Shown: positions 55,469 to 63,528, numbered from the stretch's first letter. The stretch is DNA of 64,000 bases from Flavobacterium seoulense (GCF_000695795.1 NZ_JNCA01000009.1:62001-126000); one strand, 5' to 3'. Numbers and translations are program-made. Notes: a model not told the origin generated them from the letters alone.

Positions 55469-57676
55469 TTATCCCAGATAAGTTGATCTGTGAAGTTTTT
55501 TAGAAGTTCCAACTACATTGTTCGCCTTTAGTGTTGTCGCTGGCAACCTAGTTGAATTATATAAATTGTTTGTATAAACCTTTGTAAACCAATAAACCTG
55601 CTCAACAATTTTACTAAATTCTAACTCTCCATATTTATGCTTTATGATGATTGGATTAATCACAGCACTTTGTTCATCCGCTTGAACATTTGTTGCAAGA
55701 ATAGCATATTTGTGAATATCATCTTGATAAGAAGTTCCCGAAATTGGATTTATAGGTTTATTCGTTTCATCTTTTATAGCCATCACTGGGAAGCCTGATT
55801 TTATAATTTCTACAATGTCTACATTTATTTTACCCCAAACAGTTTCTACGCAAGAAACTAAAATATTTATATCTTTAAAATGAAGTTTGCCATCGCGGTG
55901 AATAATTAAATGCTTAGGCTTATTTAATTTTTTAGCCTCTAACATTTTGTCTAGTTTTTTAAAAGCATTGAGACAATTAGTGTCAATCAAATTTTCTCTT
56001 CTAGGAATTTCCTTTTCGACATAATCTCCTAAAAGTATTCCTAAACTATCAAATAATGAAACACCTAAGTTTGAAAATTTTTCTTTTCCATTTGTTGTGT
56101 GTCCTAAGTCGATACCTATAAAATATCCATCTTCCGCTATTGATGTGTCTGCTATCGCAGCTATTACTCCACCCATTTTCTCAAGACATTTACAAGTAAA
56201 ATTTGATAATTTAGCTCTGTTTTGTTTATTATCTGTTGTATCGCCCTGATAAATTTGGTATTTAAATCCTTTTAATGGCGCAAAGCTATCATGTGGAATT
56301 TTATATTTACAAAAAACAGCAATCATAGTTTTACCTGCTTGATTTTTTATACTTCGTTGAACTTCTTGTTTGTCAATTTCGTTCGTAGATTTGATGATAA
56401 TTGGTTCCAAAATTTTAAATTCTGTAGCATTTTTATTGAAAGCATGTAGCATTAGATTTTCAAAAACTTTTATATCCAAATCCTCATAAACAATAGGAAG
56501 AATATTCCAATTATTTACTGCTTTATAAATACCATGAAAGTAACTTGCGCTTTGTAAACTTGAAGTTGAAAAAGCGCCAACATTATCAATAAAAACATTT
56601 GTAATGTAAGGATTCTTCCATCCTGTTTTTTGTTCAATCTTTGCATTTATTGTAGCAGGTACCACCTTAATATCATTTAGCTTTTCAATTAATTCTTCGT
56701 TTTTTAGGAAAATTGTGATTAATTCATCCCGTGAAATACTATCCCTTGTAAATTCAATACGTAACCCATATTGTGTTTGTGACTTGGAATATATTGTGAT
56801 TACTTCAAAACTTGAACCAATAAGCAAATTATTTTTACGATCAAGTTCCGAAATATTCACTTTAAAATATCTCTCCTCATGCAAATTCAGAAAGGAAGGA
56901 AGTTTAATATTTGAAAGAATGTCATTCAAAAACATTATTGCCTGTTTTAAATCCTTTGAAGTATGTTCAACGATTTTTCCGAAAATTTCAGGTGAAAAGT
57001 TCGCTAAAAAGTGATAATCAAATGTTGCTGTAAACATATTTTTTTCGGAATGCAATTTCTCAATCTTTTCAAAAATGCATTCGTCCAATAAATCAAATTT
57101 CAATCTGAAATTTCGTTCATGATTAATTACAGCAAATTCCATTTCAGTAGTTTTAGAATTATTTAAATTAGACTTTTTTAGATAATCTAAATACTCTTTA
57201 TCAACTACTTTGCTACTTACAATCTTCGAGACCGGATTCACGTGTATTAAAAAGTGTCCTGAATCAAATACCTCAATATTAAATTCAAAAGCTTTTAGCA
57301 GATTAAAAGGATATAAATCAATGGTAGAAACTATAAAAATATTTTGACTAAAAAACTGCTTATACTTTTTTGACAGTTCTTTCTTCAATATTGTTCCAAT
57401 CAAATTCGAAATTAATTGAGTGTTTTTAAATGGTGCTGACAGTGTTTTCTCTCCACTTGCCCTATATTGTTTTGTTGACTCTTCTAATAACCTTTCGAAT
57501 GTAAAAAAGCATGTATCCTCAATTTCATGTGTTAAAAAACCTGATTTATTCTTAAGCCAATTTTTTAATTTAGCTTTTTGTGCTTCGCTTTCAATTATCC
57601 AATTTAAGTAGTCATATCTTGTTAGCGTTAACTTTTGAACAAAACCTCGCCTAGTTGTAAGAAATGCTTCAGTCAT
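55469..57676 (-). CDS. ago: Prokaryotic Argonaute (long type, PIWI domain)
   Basis: 735 residues, close to CbAgo and KmAgo in length. The PIWI domain (about 515-735) is clear: GYFIGIDLGHTTNG (D523), a Glu-finger candidate in PRRENL (E561), HLIIHRDGK (D595), DIVEIIKSGFPVMA, GTSYQDDIHKYAILATN and, near the end, RLPATTLKANN, where N719 occupies the fourth catalytic position. The tetrad would be D-E-D-N; the fourth residue varies (N, D or H) in active members. The MID domain (about 440-512) shows FKYQIYQGDTTDNKQNRAKL ahead of KMGG. The first 300 residues are the N and PAZ-like part, poorly conserved. By family knowledge such proteins use short guides to cut invading DNA or RNA. It is alone in its cassette, with no helicase, Cas4 or Sir2 partner. 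Confidence 0.92.
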   Translation of the reverse strand: MTEAFLTTRRGFVQKLTLTRYDYLNWIIESEAQKAKLKNWLKNKSGFLTHEIEDTCFFTFERLLEESTKQYRASGEKTLSAPFKNTQLISNLIGTILKKELSKKYKQFFSQNIFIVSTIDLYPFNLLKAFEFNIEVFDSGHFLIHVNPVSKIVSSKVVDKEYLDYLKKSNLNNSKTTEMEFAVINHERNFRLKFDLLDECIFEKIEKLHSEKNMFTATFDYHFLANFSPEIFGKIVEHTSKDLKQAIMFLNDILSNIKLPSFLNLHEERYFKVNISELDRKNNLLIGSSFEVITIYSKSQTQYGLRIEFTRDSISRDELITIFLKNEELIEKLNDIKVVPATINAKIEQKTGWKNPYITNVFIDNVGAFSTSSLQSASYFHGIYKAVNNWNILPIVYEDLDIKVFENLMLHAFNKNATEFKILEPIIIKSTNEIDKQEVQRSIKNQAGKTMIAVFCKYKIPHDSFAPLKGFKYQIYQGDTTDNKQNRAKLSNFTCKCLEKMGGVIAAIADTSIAEDGYFIGIDLGHTTNGKEKFSNLGVSLFDSLGILLGDYVEKEIPRRENLIDTNCLNAFKKLDKMLEAKKLNKPKHLIIHRDGKLHFKDINILVSCVETVWGKINVDIVEIIKSGFPVMAIKDETNKPINPISGTSYQDDIHKYAILATNVQADEQSAVINPIIIKHKYGELEFSKIVEQVYWFTKVYTNNLYNSTRLPATTLKANNVVGTSKKLHRSTYLG

Positions 57677-57736
57677 ATGAATAATTTAATTGTCAATACT
57701 TCTAATTGAATCTAGATTAGTAGCTCAAAAAATGGC

Positions 57737-57869
57737 GGCTAACGTTCTCGCGCTACAAGCAGTTTGGGATTAAATTAAGCCCATTATTCGGATTTTCCAA
57801 ATCTTCCAAATACAAAACCATATTTAAATTAAGCCAAATACCCAAATTGCTTGTAGCGTGTGTTGGCGG
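57737..57869 (-). repeat. attC-like site F (two-gene cassette)
   Basis: Arms CGCTACAAGCAGTTTGGG and CCCAAATTGCTTGTAGCG pair with one mismatch. Minus-strand ends CCGCCAACACACGC and GAGAACG/TTAGCCGCC. Interior resembles site D. Confidence 0.87.
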
Positions 57870-57875
57870 ATGTTT

Positions 57876-58379
57876 TTATTTTTTCCGTTCGCAAATATCG
57901 CTATTGTATATTTTCAATATTCGCTGACCTAATTCGGAATTTTCGCAATGTGCTGAAATAGTTGTTGTCAATTCTATTTTTATCGGATAATTTAAGATTG
58001 TTTCTATTTCAAAAGAACTATTATATTCCGTTATTCCGCTTACTCGTAATGGTATATAATTTTTTTCAAATCCAACTTTAGTTTTCTCTTTACTCGCTTT
58101 CAAGGCAGGCCAATCAGATATTTTTCCTGTAACAGTTTTATTTTCTTTAATGTCAAATTTGTTGAAGTTTCTTTTAACACTTTCTCCAATAATTTCCAAT
58201 GAGCTATTTAGATTAATTACTTCGCAATTTTCTTGTTCAAAAGTATAACCGGCTTTTATTTCTTTAGAAAGAGGAGCGAGGATAATCTCGGAATGTTTTT
58301 CTGATATATAAATCGACAAACTTTTGATTATTTTTAATTTAGGTTCAGGAACTTTAAATATCAAACTTTTAAATTTCAT
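57876..58379 (-). CDS. Hypothetical protein (cassette cargo)
   Basis: 167 residues, mixed beta-rich and Lys-rich, without signal peptide or membrane helix. I do not recognise the family and see no catalytic motif. It starts 31 bases behind the small membrane protein gene and shares its cassette, so the two probably act together. The stop codon is seven bases from the R'' end of site F. Confidence 0.65.
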   Translation of the reverse strand: MKFKSLIFKVPEPKLKIIKSLSIYISEKHSEIILAPLSKEIKAGYTFEQENCEVINLNSSLEIIGESVKRNFNKFDIKENKTVTGKISDWPALKASKEKTKVGFEKNYIPLRVSGITEYNSSFEIETILNYPIKIELTTTISAHCENSELGQRILKIYNSDICERKK

Positions 58380-58410
58380 TTCTTCAGTTAAGTTGTTAAT
58401 TATCGATTTT

Positions 58411-58704
58411 TTAGTCAGTTGTTTTCTTCTCCTTTATAAATAAACTCAATACGAAGAAAGTTATGAAAAACATCACGAATTGAATTATGAAAACTGGATA
58501 TAATAGATTTGCTTCGGCATACCTAAAACCGAAACTAAATATTGACACGGGAAATGTTAATAGTAATCCATAAAGTGACCAATCTCCATAAAATAAGTCT
58601 TTTGGATAAACTGAACAAACAGATAAAGTTCCAAGTGCAACATAAAATAGAGAGATTTTAAATGCTAATTTTCTTTCTTCAATGATTTTTATAAACTTAT
58701 CCAC
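58411..58704 (-). CDS. Small membrane protein (three predicted helices)
   Basis: 97 residues with hydrophobic segments at about 14-33, 42-60 and 70-92, short loops and a charged C terminus KEKKTTD. Family not recognised. First gene of the recombinase-proximal cassette and upstream of the 167-residue protein. A toxin-immunity or effector pair is conceivable, but nothing in the sequence shows it. Confidence 0.62.
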   Translation of the reverse strand: MDKFIKIIEERKLAFKISLFYVALGTLSVCSVYPKDLFYGDWSLYGLLLTFPVSIFSFGFRYAEANLLYPVFIIQFVMFFITFFVLSLFIKEKKTTD

Positions 58705-58760
58705 ATTTCTGATTTAATATGTTTTCTTTATTCATCCAGTTTCTCGAAAATATCCGCCAA

Positions 58761-58880
58761 CTAATTTATACACGCATAAATTTGACATGTTTTGTTCCAA
58801 AACGGCATGTTATGCGCATGTTTTTGTTTTAATTATTTGCGTATTATTTTTTTAATACTACTACAAAAATAAAAATATTT
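58761..58880 (-). promoter_or_regulatory. attI-like insertion region with hairpin and possible cassette promoter
   Basis: The first cassette joins here at TTAG/TTGGCGG (cut between 58761 and 58760). Between the junction and the recombinase stop is an imperfect hairpin: outer arms CGCATAA and TTATGCG, inner arms ACATG and CATGT, then GTTTTG-GAA-CAAAAC. On the minus strand TATTTTTG at 58871-58864 fits a -7 element and could be a cassette promoter, with no clear -33 partner. Functional role is inference. Confidence 0.5.
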
Positions 58881-58881
58881 C

Positions 58882-59919
58882 TTACATGTTGAAGGGATTG
58901 ATAATGTTTTTTAAAGAAGTACTGCTTACATGAGTATATATCATTGTTGTTTTAGGGCTACTATGTCCTAACAAATCTTGAATATAGCGTAAATCAGTAC
59001 CTGCTTCAAGTAAGTGTGTAGCAAAACTGTGGCGAAGTGTATGCAGGCTAATTTGTTTTGTAATTCCTGCTTTTTTTACAGATTGTTGTAATACAGCTTG
59101 TGCACTTCGACTGCTGTATTGTTCCCCGTTTTGTCCTTCAAACAAATATATTTTTGGTTTGTAAATTGTGTAATATTCTCTAAGTAATTCTAATACTTTA
59201 GTTGACAACAGCGTGTATCTGTCTTTTTTACCTTTAGCATTTTTTACATGAATTAGCATTCTTTGATTATCGATGTCAGTTATTTTCATGTTTATGGCTT
59301 CACTAATTCGAAGCCCGGAAGAGTAGATTATAGCTAATAAAGTTTTATGTTTTAAATTAGTCGTTACATCAATAAGTTTAAATGTTTCTTCCTTACTTAA
59401 TACATTTGGTAAAAATTGAGAAGATTTTGGACGATGAATGTTATCAATATTTATTTTAGTTTCTATTATTATGGAAAAAAATAGTTTGATGGAATTAATG
59501 ATTTGATTTTGATAGGAAGCAGAAAGTTTGTTTTTTAAAATGTATTCATTGTTATATATAATCACATCTTCATTGGTGATTTCGGGAATTGGTTTTTCCC
59601 TGTAAAAAGTTAAAAAAGATTTTAAGGCTTCGCTATAGGTTGATATAGTACTTTCGCTGTAACGTTTAGAACGTAAATGCTGTTTGAATTTCTCGATTTG
59701 TACTATTCCTTCTTCAGAGGGGAAACTGTGAGCAATTGATGCTATTTTAAACCGTATTCTGTTTTCTTCAGTATCCGGAATGTGCCAAACCTTTTTTTGC
59801 TGACTCCATCGGGCATCTTCAATATGCTTAATACGCGCAATTAAATTGGCATTTTTTTCAAAATATACGGCAATTCTTTTTTCGCCTTTATGGACGATAG
59901 TTTTGGCTGACCATTTCAT
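58882..59919 (-). CDS. Tyrosine recombinase of the cassette array (Xer-like)
   Basis: 345 residues. After a short N-terminal extension (1-65, beta-rich) come the SAM-like core-binding domain (about 72-152) and the catalytic domain with all key residues: SGLRISEA (R204), KGKKDRY (K231), HTLRHSFA (H293, R296), LLGHSSPKTT (H319) and nucleophile TMIYTHV (Y328). The region between the catalytic Lys and the HxxR motif is only about 60 residues and lacks the extra Trp-rich segment that marks integron integrases (IntI). It is encoded directly upstream of the first cassette and in the same direction as the cassettes, as in spirochaete chromosomal integrons. It is the only recombinase in the window and therefore the candidate enzyme for the array. 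Confidence 0.9.
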   Translation of the reverse strand: MKWSAKTIVHKGEKRIAVYFEKNANLIARIKHIEDARWSQQKKVWHIPDTEENRIRFKIASIAHSFPSEEGIVQIEKFKQHLRSKRYSESTISTYSEALKSFLTFYREKPIPEITNEDVIIYNNEYILKNKLSASYQNQIINSIKLFFSIIIETKINIDNIHRPKSSQFLPNVLSKEETFKLIDVTTNLKHKTLLAIIYSSGLRISEAINMKITDIDNQRMLIHVKNAKGKKDRYTLLSTKVLELLREYYTIYKPKIYLFEGQNGEQYSSRSAQAVLQQSVKKAGITKQISLHTLRHSFATHLLEAGTDLRYIQDLLGHSSPKTTMIYTHVSSTSLKNIINPFNM

Positions 59920-60040
59920 ATAATGATAATTTTCTGATTTAAAGATAGTTGGTTTCTTGTTTTAATTAAAATAATACCGATGATTTTAAATATAAATATA
60001 TACCCCAAAAATCTTTTTGGTTTTATTTTTCTTAAAGATG

Positions 60041-60073
60041 GATACTCCATAGATACCCCGTAGATACTCCATA
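60041..60073 (+). repeat. Three tandem 11-base repeats, GATACYCCRTA
   Basis: Units GATACTCCATA, GATACCCCGTA and GATACTCCATA follow one another without gaps, 122 bases upstream of the recombinase start codon. Spacing of one helical turn suits a protein-binding array. The remaining bases of the 59920-60183 gap hold the GH2 terminator. Confidence 0.7.
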
Positions 60074-60131
60074 CATGACTGCAGTAAATCGTTTTAATTA
60101 AAAACGAAATTTAAATTGTTTAGTAAAACAA

Positions 60132-60160
60132 AAAAAGTACAGCTTGCACTGTACTTTTTA
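60132..60160. terminator. Intrinsic terminator after the GH2 gene
   Basis: Perfect arms AAAAAGTACAG and CTGTACTTTTT with a six-base loop. A and T runs on both sides allow action in either direction; on the minus strand it lies 25 bases past the GH2 stop. Confidence 0.85.
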
Positions 60161-60183
60161 GAGTATAAAAAAAATAAATACTG

Positions 60184-62517
60184 TTACTTCTTTTCAGCAA
60201 CAATATTCAGCGTTGTGGCTCCTTGTTTCAAACCATCCACATCCGCTTTTATAGAAATGCTGCCACTATCTTTTGCGGCTTTAATAATCGCAAGGGCTTT
60301 TCCTTGGTAGGCTCTTGTTTTTTGCCCTTGGTAACCATCGTGGTTGATGATATTGCCATTGTCAACGGCGATGATTTTACCTGAATCGCTAATAGAGAAT
60401 TGGATTAGATGATCGGCATTGGCACATCTAATTCCTTTGTCGTCCACAATAGTTGCGGTAACAAAAGTGACATCGTCCCAGTTATTAACCAGTGTGCCTT
60501 TACTTTGCGTTAAAATAATCTTTGCAGGTTTCCCGGCAGAAGTATGTTCTTCCTGAGTAACCACTTTACTGTTGTTTTTTCCAATGGCTTTTATCGTTCC
60601 TTCTTCAAAAGTAACATTCCATTCTCTTGGCGAATCGTCAGCTGGTTTTTTCAAGGAACCTAATGATTTGTCGTTCAGAAAAAGTTCTACTTCTTCGCAA
60701 TTACTGTACACATTAACTTTGGCATTGTCATAAGTATCAAAGTCATTCGGAGTCCAGTCAGCAACCCAAACGCCAGCTCCCGCATTATCTGATTTTCGAA
60801 CAATATGCACCACAGGCTCAGCAGACCACCAGCTGTCTCTTTGTAACGATTGTTGTTTCCAGTTGCCGGCTCTGTCAAATAAACCCTGATTGTTTGTAGT
60901 TTCCGGCCAGTCGGCTTCGCCTAAATAATCATAACCCGTCCATAAAAATTGCCCTGCCATATACGGCTTATCTCTTAAAGCCAGCCATTGATTAATAACA
61001 TGCGTGTTTTCGGTACCAATAACTTTCCAAGTCGGATGCGCTTCATGAGCTGCAATCAGTTCGTTTTCACGGTAATTTTGTCCTACAACATCCATTTGTT
61101 CCGCAAAACCACTTAAATATACTTTAGAATTTGCTGGTCTAAAAAGCGCCATCGTTACAGGACGGGTATTGTCGTATTTTTTTACCACATCTTCCTGCAT
61201 CTTGTATTTTTTGTAGCCTTCCGGGTAACTCAAATCATCATGAATTTCGTTTCCAATACTGTAAATCACAATCGATGGATGATTTCGGTCTCTTAAAATC
61301 ATGTCTTTGGTGTCTTGTTCCCACCATTCTTTAAAGTATAAATTATAACCTTTTTCACCATTGTGTTTGGCTGCGGTCCAGGTATCGAAAGTTTCGTCCA
61401 TCACCACAAATCCCATTTGGTCACACAAATCAAGAAATTCCGGCGCTACAGGGTTATGCGAAGTACGAATTCCATTTACGCCTACTTCTTTTAATTTTTG
61501 CAAACGCTCTTTCCAAACGCCAAGCGGAACGGCTGCTCCAACTGCACCGCCATCATGATGCAGACAAACCCCTTTTATTTTGTAATTTTTATTGTTTAAC
61601 CAAAAACCGGTATCGGCTCTAAACTCGGCATTTCTGATTCCAATAGTAATCGTCTGATTGTCGATAAGCGTTTTTCCTGAATACAATTTGGTATTTACCG
61701 TATATAAATTAGGCGCTTCAATATCCCATAATTTAGGGTTTAGAATTTCAATTTCATCTTTCATATAACCGATTTTGTTGGTGGCTATATGTTGTTGGCT
61801 CTCGCTAGTTTTTATTATTTTTCCTGTATTGTCAACAATTTCTACGATGTATTTATATGCGTCTGCTCCAGTGTTTTCTATTTCGGCTTTTACCAAAACT
61901 ACTGCTTTCTGAGAAGTTACTACTGGAGTCGTAATTTGTGTTCCCCAATGCTTGAAATGCGTTTTATTCGTCGCAACCAAACGTACATGACGGTAAATTC
62001 CGGCACCTGTATAATAACGGGAAGCGGGTTGAATAGTGTTGTCGGCTCTAACGGCAATGGTGTTGGTTTTGTCTTTTCCAAAGTTCAAATAAGGCGTCAG
62101 ATCATAGCTGAAACTGATGTAGCCATAAGGACGTTTTCCTAAATGTTTGCCATTAATCCATACATCGCTATTAGCCATAACACCATCAAATTCGATACTG
62201 AATAATTTACCAGCATCGGCAGCATCAACTTTAAAAGTCTTGCGGTACCAGCCAATTCCGGCAGGTAAATAACCTCCGCCACGTGCAGTTGGATTTTCTC
62301 TGTCGTAAGGACCTTCGATACTCCAGTCGTGAGGCACGTCAAGATTTCTCCAGGATTTGTCATTGAACTCTGGTTTTTCGGCACCTGCGATTTCTCCTTT
62401 TGTAAATTGCCAGTTGGCGTCAAAGTTGATGGTTTGTCTCCCCTGAGCGAAAACAGTTGTCGCAAAAACTAAAAAGAATAAAAGACTGTAGGTTTTTATG
62501 TTTTTTTGATTCTTCAT
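60184..62517 (-). CDS. GH2-family beta-glycosidase (beta-galactosidase type)
   Basis: 777 residues, secreted (signal peptide to VFAQ, residue 25). GH2 order: sugar-binding jelly roll (about 30-180, DVPHDWSIEGPY, WYRKTF), Ig-like domain (about 190-295), TIM barrel (about 300-570) with acid/base Glu in SIGNEIHDD (E424) and nucleophile Glu in IGTENTHV (E503), then a DUF4982-type and a second Ig-like domain to the C terminus. Beta-galactosidase is the usual activity; beta-glucuronidase or other GH2 activities are possible. It follows the aldo/keto reductase gene by 21 bases and shares its LacI-type operator, so it belongs to a separate operon from the pectin locus. Confidence 0.88.
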   Translation of the reverse strand: MKNQKNIKTYSLLFFLVFATTVFAQGRQTINFDANWQFTKGEIAGAEKPEFNDKSWRNLDVPHDWSIEGPYDRENPTARGGGYLPAGIGWYRKTFKVDAADAGKLFSIEFDGVMANSDVWINGKHLGKRPYGYISFSYDLTPYLNFGKDKTNTIAVRADNTIQPASRYYTGAGIYRHVRLVATNKTHFKHWGTQITTPVVTSQKAVVLVKAEIENTGADAYKYIVEIVDNTGKIIKTSESQQHIATNKIGYMKDEIEILNPKLWDIEAPNLYTVNTKLYSGKTLIDNQTITIGIRNAEFRADTGFWLNNKNYKIKGVCLHHDGGAVGAAVPLGVWKERLQKLKEVGVNGIRTSHNPVAPEFLDLCDQMGFVVMDETFDTWTAAKHNGEKGYNLYFKEWWEQDTKDMILRDRNHPSIVIYSIGNEIHDDLSYPEGYKKYKMQEDVVKKYDNTRPVTMALFRPANSKVYLSGFAEQMDVVGQNYRENELIAAHEAHPTWKVIGTENTHVINQWLALRDKPYMAGQFLWTGYDYLGEADWPETTNNQGLFDRAGNWKQQSLQRDSWWSAEPVVHIVRKSDNAGAGVWVADWTPNDFDTYDNAKVNVYSNCEEVELFLNDKSLGSLKKPADDSPREWNVTFEEGTIKAIGKNNSKVVTQEEHTSAGKPAKIILTQSKGTLVNNWDDVTFVTATIVDDKGIRCANADHLIQFSISDSGKIIAVDNGNIINHDGYQGQKTRAYQGKALAIIKAAKDSGSISIKADVDGLKQGATTLNIVAEKK

Positions 62518-62538
62518 TTTTGTTGGGTTTAAGTTGGT

Positions 62539-63528
62539 TTATTTTAAAATAGAATTGATATTGTCTAATTCTTCCGAGCTGAAATTGGTGTTTTCCAAAG
62601 CTTTGATAGAATCTAAAATTTGTGCCGGTTTGCTTGAACCAATTAGTACGGAAGTCACTCTTTCGTCACGTAAAATCCATGCTAATGCCATTTGAGCTAA
62701 TTTTTGACCGCGTTCTTTTGCGATGTCATTTAGTGCCATGATTTTTTCAATTCTTTCGGGCGTAATATGATCGGCTTTCAGGAATTGTCCGCTGGTGGCT
62801 ACTCTTGAATCGGCTGGAATTCCGTTTAAATATTTATCTGTCAATAATCCTTGTGCCAATGGAGAAAACGGAATGCAGCCTACTTTTTCTTTTCCTAATA
62901 AGTCTAAAAGTCCGTCTTCTACCCAGCGTTCAAACATCGAATATTTTGGCTGGTGAATCAGGCAGGGAGTGCCCATTTCTTTTAATATTTTGAAAGCTTT
63001 TTCCGCTTCCGCTGGACGATAATTTGAAATTCCTACATACAGGGCTTTTCCCTGCTGCACAATTAAATTCAAAGCCGCCATAGTTTCCTCTAAAGGAGTT
63101 TCCGGATCTGGTCTATGATGGTAAAAAATATCTACATATTCCAAATCCATTCTTTTTAAACTCTGGTCTAAACTGGAAATCAAATATTTTTTCGAACCCC
63201 AATCGCCATAAGGACCGTCCCACATCGTATAACCCGCCTTCGACGAAATAATCATTTCGTCCCTGTAGTTTTTAAAATCTGATTTTAAAATTTTTCCTAA
63301 ACATGTTTCAGCCGAACCTGGAGGCGGACCGTAATTGTTGGCCAAATCAAAGTGGGTTATTCCGTTATCAAAAGCGGTTTTTATTAGGTTTCGGCTGTTC
63401 TCGAAATCACTGTTCGTTCCGAAGTTGTGCCAAAGTCCTAATGAAAATGCAGAAAGTTTCAATCCTGAATTTCCACATCGGCGGTATTCCATTTTATCGT
63501 ATCGGTTTGCTGCTGGTTCGTATGTCAT
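62539..63528 (-). CDS. Aldo/keto reductase, YghZ (L-glyceraldehyde 3-phosphate reductase) type
   Basis: 329 residues. The N terminus RYDKMEYRRCGNSGLKLSAF and the segment SLGLWHNFG correspond to E. coli YghZ. Catalytic residues of the superfamily are present: Asp and Tyr in FDLANNYGPPPGSAE, Lys in SSKAGYTMWDG and His in DIFYHHRPD; the NADPH-binding end shows VLIGSSKPAQI. Substrate here is unknown; association with GH2 and a LacI regulator points to sugar-derived aldehydes or keto sugars. The start at ATG 63528 fits YghZ alignment better than the later Met at 63492. Confidence 0.85.
   Translation of the reverse strand: MTYEPAANRYDKMEYRRCGNSGLKLSAFSLGLWHNFGTNSDFENSRNLIKTAFDNGITHFDLANNYGPPPGSAETCLGKILKSDFKNYRDEMIISSKAGYTMWDGPYGDWGSKKYLISSLDQSLKRMDLEYVDIFYHHRPDPETPLEETMAALNLIVQQGKALYVGISNYRPAEAEKAFKILKEMGTPCLIHQPKYSMFERWVEDGLLDLLGKEKVGCIPFSPLAQGLLTDKYLNGIPADSRVATSGQFLKADHITPERIEKIMALNDIAKERGQKLAQMALAWILRDERVTSVLIGSSKPAQILDSIKALENTNFSSEELDNINSILK

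Larger units (their letters stand above)
51125..59919 (-). mobile_element. Integron-like gene-cassette array with its tyrosine recombinase
   Basis: All genes run on the minus strand. Six palindromic sites of about 130 bases (A to F below) share a conserved ACGTTRxS-type end and separate single-gene or two-gene units. Predicted G/TT junctions lie at 51626/51627, 52177/52178, 52942/52943, 53730/53731, 55333/55334, 57742/57743 and 58760/58761. They define cassettes for DUF4180 (551 bases), GrpB (765), DUF4304 (788), HEPN protein (1603), Argonaute (2409) and a two-gene unit (1018), plus a distal GNAT gene. Start-to-end complementarity of each cassette supports circular intermediates. The recombinase at 58882 is next to the first cassette. 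The array sits between two polysaccharide-related regions whose genes are not broken. Confidence 0.82.

Noticed and set aside
51622..58880. Regularly repeated palindromes as a CRISPR array
   Set aside because: Repeats are about 130 bases, differ between copies and are separated by whole genes; no short spacers and no cas genes are present.
51125..59919. Transposon or insertion sequence
   Set aside because: No transposase frame and no terminal inverted repeats at the outer borders; the only recombinase is of the tyrosine type.
61789..62142. Plus-strand open frame opposite the GH2 gene
   Set aside because: Antisense shadow; the GH2 frame is complete and conserved across it.
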